Shown piece after piece: positions 53,700 through 64,000 of a stretch of DNA of 64,000 nucleotides. The DNA is from Glandiceps talaboti (lineage: Eukaryota > Hemichordata > Enteropneusta > Spengelidae): NCBI RefSeq assembly GCF_964340395.1, contig NC_135565.1, positions 2,526,001-2,590,000 of the forward strand, written 5' to 3'. The notes below the pieces were generated by a model that was not told the DNA's origin, ran no database searches, and was given only the letters and a program-made list of their open reading frames with translations. Positions within the stretch are counted from its first letter, which is position 1. Each line of letters starts with the position of its first letter. A program made the position numbers and the translations under genes.

Positions 53700-56600
53700 G
53701 ACTAATAGCCAGTATAGTATTATATTTTGTTAACCGTCCAGCTATTGGCCAGTATAGTATTATATTTTGTTAACCATCCAGCTATTGGCCAGTAGAGTAT
53801 TATATTTTGTTAACCATCCAGCTATTGGCCAGTATAGTATTATATTTTGTTAACCATCCAGCTATTGGCCAGTAGAGTATTATATTTTGTTAACCATCCA
53901 GCTATTGGCCAGTAGAGTATTATATTTTGTTAACCATCCAGCTATTGGCCAGTAGAGTATTATATTTTGTTAACCATCCAGCTATTGGCCAGTAGAGTAT
54001 TATATTTTGTTAGCCATCCAGCTATTGACCAGTATAGTATTATATTTTGTTAGCCATCCAGCTATTGACCAGTATAGTATTATATTTTGTTAACCGTCCA
54101 GCTATTGACCAGTAGAGTATTATATTTTGTTAACCGTCCAGCTATTGGCCAGTATACTATTATATTTTGTTAACCATCCAGCTATAGGTCAGTATAGTAT
54201 TATATTTTGTTAACCGTCCAGCTATTGGCCAGTATAGTATTATATTTTGTTAACCATCCAGCTATAGGTCAGTATAGTATTATATTTTGTTAACCGTCCA
54301 GCTATTGGCCAGTATAGTATTATATTTTGTTAACCGTCCAGCTATTGGCCAGTATAGTATTATATTTTGTGAACCGTCCAGCTATAGGTCAGTATAGTAT
54401 TATATTGTGTTAACCATTCAGCTATTGACCAGTATAGTATTATATTTTGTTAACCGTCCAGCTATAGGTCAGTATAGTATTATATTTTGTTAGCCATCCA
54501 GCTATAGGTCAGTATAGTATTATATTTTGTTAACCGTCCAGCTATTGGCCAGTATAGTATTATATTTTGTTAACCATCCAGCTATTGGCCAGTATAGTAT
54601 TATATTTTGTTAACCATCCAGCTATAGGTCAGTATAGTATTATATTTTGTTAACCGTCCAGCTATTGACCAGTATAGTATTATATTTTGTTAACCGTCCA
54701 GCTATTGACCAGTATAGTATTATATTTTGTTAACCGTCCAGCTATTGACCAGTATAGTATTATATTTTGTTAACCATCCAGCTATTGACCAGTAGAGTAT
54801 TATATTTTGCTAACCGTCCAGCTATTGGCCAGTATAGTATTATATTTTGTTAACCATCCAGCTATTGGCCAGTAGAGTATTATATTTTGTTAACCATCCA
54901 GCTATTGACCAGTATAGTATTATATTTTGTTAACCATCCAGCTATTGGCCAGTAGAGTATTATATTTTGTTAACCATCCAGCTATTGGCCAGTAAAGTAT
55001 TATATTTTGTTAACCATCCAGCTATTGACCAGTATAGTATTATATTTTGTTAACCATCCAGCTATTGACCAGTATAGTATTATATTTTGTTAACCGTCCA
55101 GCTATTGGCCAGTATAGTATTATATTTTGTTAACCGTCCAGCTATTGGCCAGTATAGTATTATATTTTGTTAACCGTCCAGCTATTGACCAGTATAGTAT
55201 TATATTTTGTTAACCGTCCAGCTATTGGCCAGTATAGTATTATATTTTGTTAACCGTCCAGCTATTGACCAGTATAGTATTATATTTTGTTAACCGTCCA
55301 GCTATTGACCAGTATAGTATTATATTTTGTTAACCATCCAGCTATTGACCAGTAGAGTATTATATTTTGTTAACCGTCCAGCTATTGGCCAGTATAGTAT
55401 TATATTTTGTTAACCATCCAGCTATTGGCCAGTAGAGTATTATATTTTGTTAACCATCCAGCTATTGACCAGTATAGTATTATATTTTGTTAACCAACCA
55501 GCTATTGGCCAGTAAAGTATTATATTTTGTTAACCATCCAGCTATTGGCCAGTAAAGTATTATATTTTGTTAACCATCCAGCTATTGACCAGTATAGTAT
55601 TATATTTTGTTAACCGTCCAGCTATTGGCCAGTATAGTATTATATTTTGTTAACCATCCAGCTATTGGCCAGTATAGTATTATATTTTGTTAACCGTCCA
55701 GCTATTGGCCAGTATAGTATTATATTTTGTTAACCGTCCAGCTATTGACCAGTATAGTATTATATTTTGTTAACCGTCCAGCTATTGGCCAGTATAGTAT
55801 TATATTTTGTTAACCGTCCAGCTATTGGCCAGTATAGTATTATATTTTGTTAACCGTCCAGGTATTGGCCAGTATAGTATTATATTTTGTTAACCTTCCA
55901 GCTATTGGCCAGTATAGTATTATATTTTGTTAACCATCCAGCTATTGACCAGTATAGTATTATATTTTGTTAACCGTCCAGCTATTGGCCAGTATAGTAT
56001 TATATTTTGTTAACCATCCAGCTATTGGCCAGTATAGTATTATATTTTGTTAACCATCCAGCTATTGACCAGTATAGTATTATATTTTGTTAACCGTCCA
56101 GCTATTGGCCAGTATAGTATTATATTTTGTTAACCATCCAGCTATTGGCCAGTATAGTATTATATTTTGTTAACCGTCCAGCTATTGGCCAGTAAAGTAT
56201 TATATTTTGTTAACCATCCAGCTATTGGCCAGTAAAGTATTATATTTTGTTAACCGTCCAGCTATTGACCAGTAGAGTATTATATTTTGTTAACCGTCCA
56301 GCTATTGACCAGTATAGTATTATATTTTGTTAACCGTCCAGCTATTGGCCAGTATAGTATTATATTTTGTTAACCGTCCAGCTATTGGCCAGTATAGTAT
56401 TATATTTTGTTAACTGTCCAGCTATTGGCCAGTATAGTATTATATTTTGTTAACCATCCAGCTATTGACCAGTATAGTATTATATTTTGTTAACCATCCA
56501 GCTATTGACCAGTATAGTATTATATTTTGTTAACCGTCCAGCTATTGGCCAGTATAGTATTATATTTTGTTAACCATCCAGCTATTGGCCAGTATAGTAT

Positions 56601-59600
56601 TATATTTTGTTAACCGTCCAGCTATTGGCCAGTATAGTATTATATTTTGTTAACCATCCAACTATTGACCAGTATAGTATTATATTTTGTTAACCGTCCA
56701 GCTATTGGCCAGTATAGTATTATATGTTGTTAACCGTCCAGCTATTGGCCAGTATAGTATTATATTTTGTTAACCATCCAGCTATTGACCAGTAGAGTAT
56801 TATATTTTGTTAACCGTCCAGCTATTGGCCAGTAAAGTATTATTTTTTGTTAACCATCCAGCTATTGACCAGTATAGTATTATATTTTGTTAACCGTCCA
56901 GCTATTGGCCAGTATAGTATTATATTTTGTTAACCGTCCAGCTATTGGCCAGTAAAGTATTATATTTTGTTAACCATCCAGCTATTGGCCAGTAAAGTAT
57001 TATATTTTGTTAACCGTCCAGCTATTGACCAGTAGAGTATTATATTTTGTTAACCGTCCAGCTATTGGCCAGTATAGTATTATATTTTGTTAACCGTCCA
57101 GCTATAGGTCAGTATAGTATTATATTTTGTTAACCATTCAGCTATTGACCAGTATAGTATTATATTTTGTTAACCATCCAGCTATTGACCTGTATAGTAT
57201 TATATTTTGTTAACCATCCAGCTATTGACCAGTATAGTATTATATTTTGTTAACCATCCAGTTATTGACCAGTATAGTATTATATTTTGTTAACCATCCA
57301 GCTATTGACCAGTATAGTATTATATTTTGTTAACTGTCCAGCTATTGACCAGTATAGTATTATATTTTGTTAACCATCCAGCTATTGACCAGTAGAGTAT
57401 TATATTGTGTTAACCATCCAGCTATTGGCCAGTATAGTATTATATTGTGTTAACCATCCAGCTATTGGCCAGTATAGTATTATATTGTGTTAACCATCCA
57501 GCTATTGGCCAGTATAGTATTATATTTTGTTAACCATCCAGCTATTGGCCAGTAAAGTATTATATTTTGTTAACCATCCAGCTATAGGTCAGTATAGTAT
57601 TATATTTTGTTAACCATCCAGCTATTGACCAGTAGAGTATTATATTTTGTTAACCATCCAGCTATTGACCAGTATAGTATTATATTTTGTTAACCATCCA
57701 GCTATTGACCAGTATAGTATTATATTTTGTTAACCATCCAGCTATTGACCAGTATAGTATTATATTTTGTTAACCATCCAGCTATTGACCAGTATAGTAT
57801 TATATTTTGTTAACCATCCAACTATTGACCAGTATAGTATTATATTTTGTTAACCATCCAGCTATTGACCAGTAGAGTATTATATTTTGTTAACCGTCCA
57901 GCTATAGGTCAGTATAGTATTATATTTTGTTAACCATCCACCTATTGGCCAGTATAGTATTATATTTTGTTAACCGTCCAGCTATTGGCCAGTATAGTAT
58001 TATATTTTGTTAACCGTCCAGCTATAGGTCAGTATACTATTATATTTTGTTAACCGTCCAGCTATTGACCAGTATAGTATTATATTTTGTTAACCATCCA
58101 GCTATTGACCAGTAGAGTATTATATTTTGTTAACCATCCAGCTATTGGCCAGTATAGTATTATATTTTGTTAGCCATCCAGCTATTGACCAGTATAGTAT
58201 TATATTTTGTTAGCCATCCAGCTATTGACCAGTATAGTATTATATTTTGTTAACCGTCCAGCTATTGACCAGTAGAGTATTATATTTTGTTAACTGTCCA
58301 GCTATTGGCCAGTATACTATTATATTTTGTTAACCATCCAGCTATAGGTCAGTATAGTATTATATTTTGTTAACCGTCCAGCTATTGGCCAGTATAGTAT
58401 TATATTTTGTTAACCATCCAGCTATAGGTCAGTATAGTATTATATTTTGTTAACCGTCCAGCTATTGGCCAGTATAGTATTATATTTTGTTAACCGTCCA
58501 GCTATTGGCCAGTATAGTATTATATTTTGTTAACCGTCCAGCTATAGGTCAGTATAGTATTATATTTTGTTAGCCATCCAGCTATAGGTCAGTATAGTAT
58601 TATATTTTGTTAACCGTCCAGCTATTGGCCAGTATAGTATTATATTTTGTTAACCATCCAGCTATTGGCCAGTATAGTATTATATTTTGTTAACCATCCA
58701 GCTATAGGTCAGTATAGTATTATATTTTGTTAACCGTCCAGCTATTGACCAGTATAGTATTATATTTTGTTAACCGTCCAGCTATTGACCAGTATAGTAT
58801 TATATTTTGTTAACCGTCCAGCTATTGACCAGTATAGTATTATATTTTGTTAACCATCCAGCTATTGACCAGTAGAGTATTATATTTTGTTAACCGTCCA
58901 GCTATTGGCCAGTATAGTATTATATTTTGTTAACCATCCAGCTATTGGCCAGTAGAGTATTATATTTTGTTAACCATCCAGCTATTGACCAGTATAGTAT
59001 TATATTTTGTTAACCATCCAGCTATTGGCCAGTAAAGTATTATATTTTGTTAACCATCCAGCTATTGACCAGTAAAGTATTATATTTTGTTAACCATCCA
59101 GCTATTGACCAGTATAGTATTATATTTTGTTAACCATCCAGCTATTGACCAGTAGAGTATTATTTTTTGTTAACCATCCAGCTATTGACCAGTAGAGTAT
59201 TATATTTTGTTAACCGTCCAGCTATTGGCCAGTATAGTATTATATGTTGTTAACCGTCCAGCTATAGGTCAGTATAGTATTATATTTTGTTAACCATCCA
59301 GCTATTGACCAGTAGAGTATTATATTTTGTTAACCGTCCAGCTATTGGCCAGTAAAGTATTATTTTTTGTTAACCATCCAGCTATTGACCAGTATAGTAT
59401 TATATTTTGTTAACCGTCCAGCTATTGGCCAGTATAGTATTATATTTTGTTAACCGTCCAGCTATTGGCCAGTATAGTATTATATTTTGTTAACCGTCCA
59501 GCTATAGGCCAGTATAGTATTATATTTTGTTAACCGTCCAGCTATAGGTCAGTATAGTATTATATTTTGTTAACCGTCCAGCTATTGGCCAGTATAGTAT

Positions 59601-59628
59601 TATATTTTGTTAACCATCCAGCTATTGG
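53700..59628. repeat. 40-bp minisatellite, 5.9 kb
   Basis: About 148 copies in unbroken 40-bp register with core TATTGGCCAGTATAGTATTA and TTTTGTTAACCATCCAG. Variants fall in three positions: TTGGCC/TTGACC/TAGGTC, TATAG/TAGAG/TAAAG and CCATCC/CCGTCC. Units with ATTGG carry an inverted CCAAT motif. A block of units recurs 4,160 bp downstream (see findings). It has no long open frame because 40 is not a multiple of three. Confidence 0.97.
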
Positions 59629-60355
59629 CCTATTTCGCTCGTCGAACATTTGTATGAAAAGGTATTAATAAAGAGTTAAAAACAGTCTTTATGTGTGCTC
59701 TTTGGCTGATTGCGTTACAAAGGTAAAATGGTAAAGGGAGAACGAAAAATAGTAAAGCTAGTCAAGTCCGTCTCCTAGGATACTGACAGTGTAACATTTG
59801 TACAATTGAATTTATTTAGTTTTACTTAGGGCAGTATACTGTAGACAAAATTTTACACTACAAATAAGTAAGATTCAGACATTACTCATAACTTATATTG
59901 TAAAAAGTAATTCCTATGAAGTGAGTACCGAAAATCACTCTCTGAAACCAAGAGATAAAATGTTCCAAAATACAATACCATTGTGCTGTAGAGAAATTGC
60001 AAAATTTTCCCATTTCTGAGTTCATTTTTGGGATAACGTTATTGCCATGATTGTCTTTATTACGAGTGCTATAGTGGCGAGTAGAAAATAGTGCAGTAAT
60101 CTATGCTTTCATCAGGTACGTTACAATCAAACCAAACACAAATATTTATAGCTTATGAAGTTAAAAGATAACCAGAATATGTAATTGTGTGAAAAGTTCA
60201 GATAATTTGTTAGTGCTGTTACTCAAATCAGGTATAGAAAACAGGTATCCACATTGTTTTTTAAGTTTACGGTCAACGAAAAACAAAGGACGCCCTCTAT
60301 TTCGAAAGCAGATATCTTGACACGTTCTAGCAGCTTCTAAATCCATTGACGATCA
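59629..60355. other. Single-copy region between the 40-bp and 47-bp arrays
   Basis: About 730 bp. A minus-strand frame at 60161-60346 (61 codons, including FRNRGRPLFFVDRKLKKQCG) has a non-repetitive, protein-like composition, but I see no strong splice sites or family. An AATAAA lies at about 59668 (plus). No gene is called. Confidence 0.45.
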
Positions 60356-62095
60356 TTGAAACAGTGTATGCAATAGAGACATTGAACTGTACATTGCCAA
60401 TTTGAAACCAGTGTATGTAATAGAGACATTGAACTGTACATTGCCACTTTGAAACCAGTGTATGTAATAGAGACATTGAACTGTACATTGCCACTTTGAA
60501 ACCAGTGTATGTAATAGAGACATTGAACTGTACATTGCCACTTTGAAACCAGTGTATGTAATAGAGACATTGAACTGTACATTGCCACTTTGAAACCAGT
60601 GTATGTAATAGAGACATTGAATTGTACATTGCCACTTTGAAACCAGTGTATGCAATTAGAGACATTGAATTGTACATTGCCACTTTGAAACCAGTGTATG
60701 TAATAGAGACATTGAACTGTACATTGCCACTTTGAAACCAGTGTATGCAATAGAGACATTGAATTGTACATTGCCACTTTGAAACCAGTGTATGCAATAG
60801 AGACATTGAACTGTACATTGCCACTTTGAAACCAGTGTATGCAATAGAGACATTGAACTGTACATTGCCACTTTGAAACCAGTGTATGTAATAGAGACAT
60901 TGAACTGTACATTGCCACTTTGAAACCAGTGTATGTAATAGAGACATTGAACTGTACATTGCCACTTTGAAACCAGTGTATGTAATAGAGACATTGAACT
61001 GTACATTGCCACTTTGAAACCAGTGTATGTAATAGAGACATTGAACTGTACATTGCCACTTTGAAACCAGTGTATGTAATAGAGACATTGAACTGTACAT
61101 TGCCACTTTGAAACCAGTGTATGTAATAGAGACATTGAACTGTACATTGCCACTTTGAAACCAGTGTATGTAATAGAGACATTGAACTGTACATTGCCAC
61201 TTTGAAACCAGTGTATGCAATAGAGACATTGAACTGTACATTGCCACTTTGAAACCAGTGTATGTAATAGAGACATTGAACTGTACATTGCCACTTTGAA
61301 ACCAGTGTATGTAATAGAGACATTGAACTGTACATTGCCACTTTGAAACCAGTGTATGTAATAGAGACATTGAATTGTACATTGCCACTTTGAAACCAGT
61401 GTATGTAATAGAGACATTGAACTGTACATTGCCACTTTGAAACTAGTGTATGCAATAGAGACATTGAACTGTACATTGCCACTTTGAAACTAGTGTATGT
61501 AATAGAGACATTGAACTGTACATTGCCACTTTGAAACCAGTGTATGTAATAGAGACATATTTGAATTGTACATTGCCACTTTGAAACCAGTGTATGTAAT
61601 AGAGACATTGAATTGTACATTGCCACTTTGAAACCAGTGTATGTAATAGAGACATTGAACTGTACATTGCCACTTTGAAACCAGTTTATGTAATAGAGAC
61701 ACTGAACTGTACATTGCCACTTTGAAACCAGTGTATGTAATATAGACATTGAACTGTACATTGCCACTTTGAAACCAGTGTATGTAATAGAGACATTGAA
61801 CTGTACATTGCCACTTTTAAACCAGTGTATGTAATAGAGACATTGAATTGTACATTGCCACTTTGAAACTAGTGTATGTAATAGAGACATTGAACTGTAC
61901 ATTGCCACTTTGAAATCAGTGTATGTAATAGAGACATTGAACTGTACATTGCCACTTTGAAATCAGTGTATGTAATATAGACATTGAATTGTACATTGCC
62001 ACTTTGAAACTAGTGTATGTAATAGAGACATTGAACTGTACATTGCCACTTTGAAATCAGTGTATGTAATAGAGACATTGAATTGTACATTGCCA
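60356..62095. repeat. 47-bp minisatellite
   Basis: About 37 copies with core CATTGCCACTTTGAAACCAG and GTATGTAATAGAGACATTGA. The minus-strand units lack stops in all three phases, and since 47 is two more than a multiple of three the frames rotate. That produces overlapping frames of 523, 353 and 259 codons that are not genes. The C/T variants (GAACTG/GAATTG, ATGTAA/ATGCAA) are interspersed. Confidence 0.96.
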
Positions 62096-62629
62096 CTACT
62101 GTTACTTGCGGAAAATGCACAGTGAATGTGCGCACTTCTTTTGCACTTTCCAGCATATTTCCAGAATATTTTAATTCGCGACACTGCAAAAAAGTTACAC
62201 TTTTTAACAGGGCACATTTTTATCCAAAGTTAAACCAGCGTACAATAAAGATATGAGACATTTTAGCAAGGAGTCAGTGTAAGTACAGTCACTTTAGTGA
62301 ACCATCAATTCAAAGCGCCCGTGCTAGGAATAACGATTTTAGGGACCGGTCAGTTTCTCCAGCCTGGGGGGGGGGGGGTGGATTCTTATCGGGCCGACAA
62401 AAAGTCACTGACCTATCTGTAAAACCCAAAACAGGCTGACCCCCCCTATCACTTAATTCTAAAACATGATGACCCCCCCCCCCCCCCCCCATTATGATAT
62501 TCGCATGAGTGACAGGTATTTTTTAATCGTGACACAGTGTGGACTGCTTGACTGTCTTGCATCTACATTATAAGATCCCGGGTTAGCACTATCATAATTA
62601 TAATTATTGACTACACAGGGTAAATACAT
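62096..62629. other. Single-copy region with G and C homopolymers
   Basis: No gene supported. A G run followed by TGG lies near 62367-62382 and a run of about 20 C near 62474-62490. A minus-strand cysteine-containing frame just left of here (to 62217) runs into the 47-bp array and has no recognisable domain. Confidence 0.55.
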
Positions 62630-63335
62630 TTTAAAAGGAGTTTAATAGAATCTTGACAGTGAAAGGTAGGGGGAAAGCTTGAGAAGGGAATATGTACAGC
62701 TGTCATGGGGGGTCCTAGGGGGGAAGCCCAGGAGGTTTTTAACTCTGAAAAGTCAATTTTGAGACTCTTTAGACATTAGAAAATCATTTCCAAGCTTTAC
62801 AAGACAGCACCAACATGTAAAAAGCAACTACATAAGGTTGAAATATTTTTGAAATATAGTTCGATAGGATCTTGACAGTAAGAGGTAGGGGAGAGATCTT
62901 GAGACTGGGATGTGTATACCTCATGGGGGGGGGGGGGTCCTAGGGGGTCCCCCCTAGAAGCCCTGGCGTTTTTTTCCCTGAAAAGTCAATTTTGAGACTA
63001 TTCAGACCCTTTCAGACAATAATTTCCAAGCCTTACAAGACAACACCAACATGTAACAAACAACTACATAGGGTTGAAATACTTTTGAAATATACTTTGA
63101 TAGCATCTTGACAGTAGAGGGGAAGAGCTTGAGACTGGGATATGTCCACCTCATGCGGGGGGTCTGAGGGGGTCTGCCTCTAGAAGCCCTGAAGCATTTT
63201 TACTCTTATAGCCAATATTTACGCTATTTAGACCCTTCAAGCAATAACTTAATCCATGCTTTACAAGACAGCAAGTATCAGAAACTATTCTTTATAACTT
63301 ACGGGTTGAAATATGTTCTTAAAAAGTTAAATGGC
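62630..63335. repeat. Three diverged copies of a roughly 230-bp G-rich repeat
   Basis: CTTGACAGT starts recur at about 62652, 62871 and 63107. Each unit carries a G-rich core (CATGGGGGG, CCTAGGGGG), then AAAAGTCAATTTTGAGACT and TTACAAGACA. Copies differ by many substitutions and small indels, so this array is older than the others. Confidence 0.85.
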
Positions 63336-63709
63336 ATCATTATATACATGTAGGTCAGCACATCTAATGGTACTGCATGTACTTGGGGAGGGTCATTTTT
63401 TGCATTTATGTTTGGGTGAGGGTCATATTTACAATCCGTAGTTTTGTGATCAAATTGAAGATTACATGATTGTCAATTTGTTTTGTTTTGAGATGTAAAA
63501 GTGAGATGAACACTCAACATTTATTTTTACGAGTACTTTACATGCCAAAGTACAAATACATATATTGAATGTTTAATATAACGATACATTTTATTGAGTG
63601 TACCATCTCACCTTATCATTCACACTGTCTGTGAATGTTGTTGTTATAATATCTACATATAATTAACAGCTATAGTAACTGGTTTATCACTCTTTTATTG
63701 AAGAAATAT
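63336..63709. other. AT-rich single-copy region, nothing recognised
   Basis: About 370 bp between the 230-bp repeat and the acidic frame. No coding, RNA or repeat signal could be supported. Confidence 0.5.
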
Positions 63710-63928
63710 ATGTATAGCCTTTCAAATGATGATAATGGCGATGGTAGCAGTAATGATGATGATGATGATGATGATGATATTTTGAATGTCATAGAGAACA
63801 CGGACAGTGATACATGTTCTGACTCAAGTAGTGACAGTGAGTCCGATGAGAATAGCACTGATAATGGCAATACTGAAGGTGAAGGTGATGATGATGATGA
63901 TGACAATGATATCGGGGAACGTTTATAA
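63710..63928 (+). CDS. Candidate acidic reading frame or terminal exon
   Basis: An ATG-started frame of 72 codons (MYSLSNDDNG...DIGERL), rich in D, S, E and N, ending in TAA at 63928. Part of the acidity comes from two GAT microsatellite runs, but the middle (NVIENTDSDTCSDSSSDSES) uses mixed codons. A pyrimidine-rich stretch ending TTGAAG just upstream could be a 3' splice site, which would make it the last exon of a plus-strand gene. No upstream exon or poly(A) signal is visible. It could be chance in a low-complexity region. Confidence 0.25.
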   Translation: MYSLSNDDNGDGSSNDDDDDDDDILNVIENTDSDTCSDSSSDSESDENSTDNGNTEGEGDDDDDDNDIGERL

Positions 63929-64000
63929 GTGACCAGACCAGGCAGAGTATGCCAAACATGGAAAGCATGTTTTCGATACTAAATATTTTGTGTATGATTA

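Noticed and set aside
60161-60346. 61-codon minus-strand frame with two cysteines and a basic stretch
   Set aside because: Protein-like composition, but its start runs into the 47-bp array and no clear splice acceptor or domain was found.
60327-61908. Minus-strand frames of 523, 353 and 259 codons
   Set aside because: All are overlapping readings of the 47-bp unit, which has no stop in any minus phase. The amino acid pattern simply rotates through three phases.

Overview
This is a piece of an animal genome, most likely a marine invertebrate. It has spliced genes with GT-AG introns, AATAAA poly(A) signals, AT-rich non-coding DNA and no bacterial-style gene packing. A lancelet (amphioxus) is my best guess. 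That rests on minisatellites that run across an exon-intron boundary, a class I recall being described in amphioxus as 'mirage' minisatellites. A mollusc or hemichordate cannot be excluded from the sequence alone.

The window holds one gene I can assemble with confidence. It lies on the minus strand and has six coding exons, at 44753-44514, 44361-44302, 42886-42731, 42082-41945, 40323-40173 and 3506-2152. All junctions are GT-AG and reading frame is kept throughout, giving 699 residues. The product looks like a CD20/MS4A-type four-pass membrane protein with an unusually long (about 510 residue), polar, probably disordered cytoplasmic tail. Its fifth intron is about 36.7 kb and is almost entirely tandem repeat: roughly 45 copies of a 70-bp unit (37092-40227), then about 2,200 copies of a 15-bp unit (3562-36749). 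The 70-bp unit includes the end of exon 5 and its 5' splice site, so the transcript carries dozens of tandem copies of a GTAAGT donor.

The rest of the window is dominated by other minisatellites. They are a 57-bp unit (1-1170), a degenerate 30-40 bp unit in intron 3, 32-bp and 36-bp units in intron 2, 41-45 bp (45730-46540), 33 bp (49036-50262), 28 bp (51888-53353), 46 bp (53365-53615), 40 bp (53700-59628), 47 bp (60356-62095) and about 230 bp (62630-63335). Together, tandem repeats make up roughly three quarters of the 64 kb. There is also a foldback (MITE-like) element with perfect 51-bp inverted arms at 46692-46911 and a large CA/TA/TG palindrome at 51603-51740.

Most long open frames in the window are by-products of repeat units whose length is a multiple of three. 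The largest, about 6,000 codons at 3554-21628, is intron sequence and not a gene. Weak candidates for other genes are an exon at 1171-1257 (minus), which abuts the 57-bp array, and an acidic reading frame at 63710-63928 (plus). All splice calls were made by eye, without transcript data.
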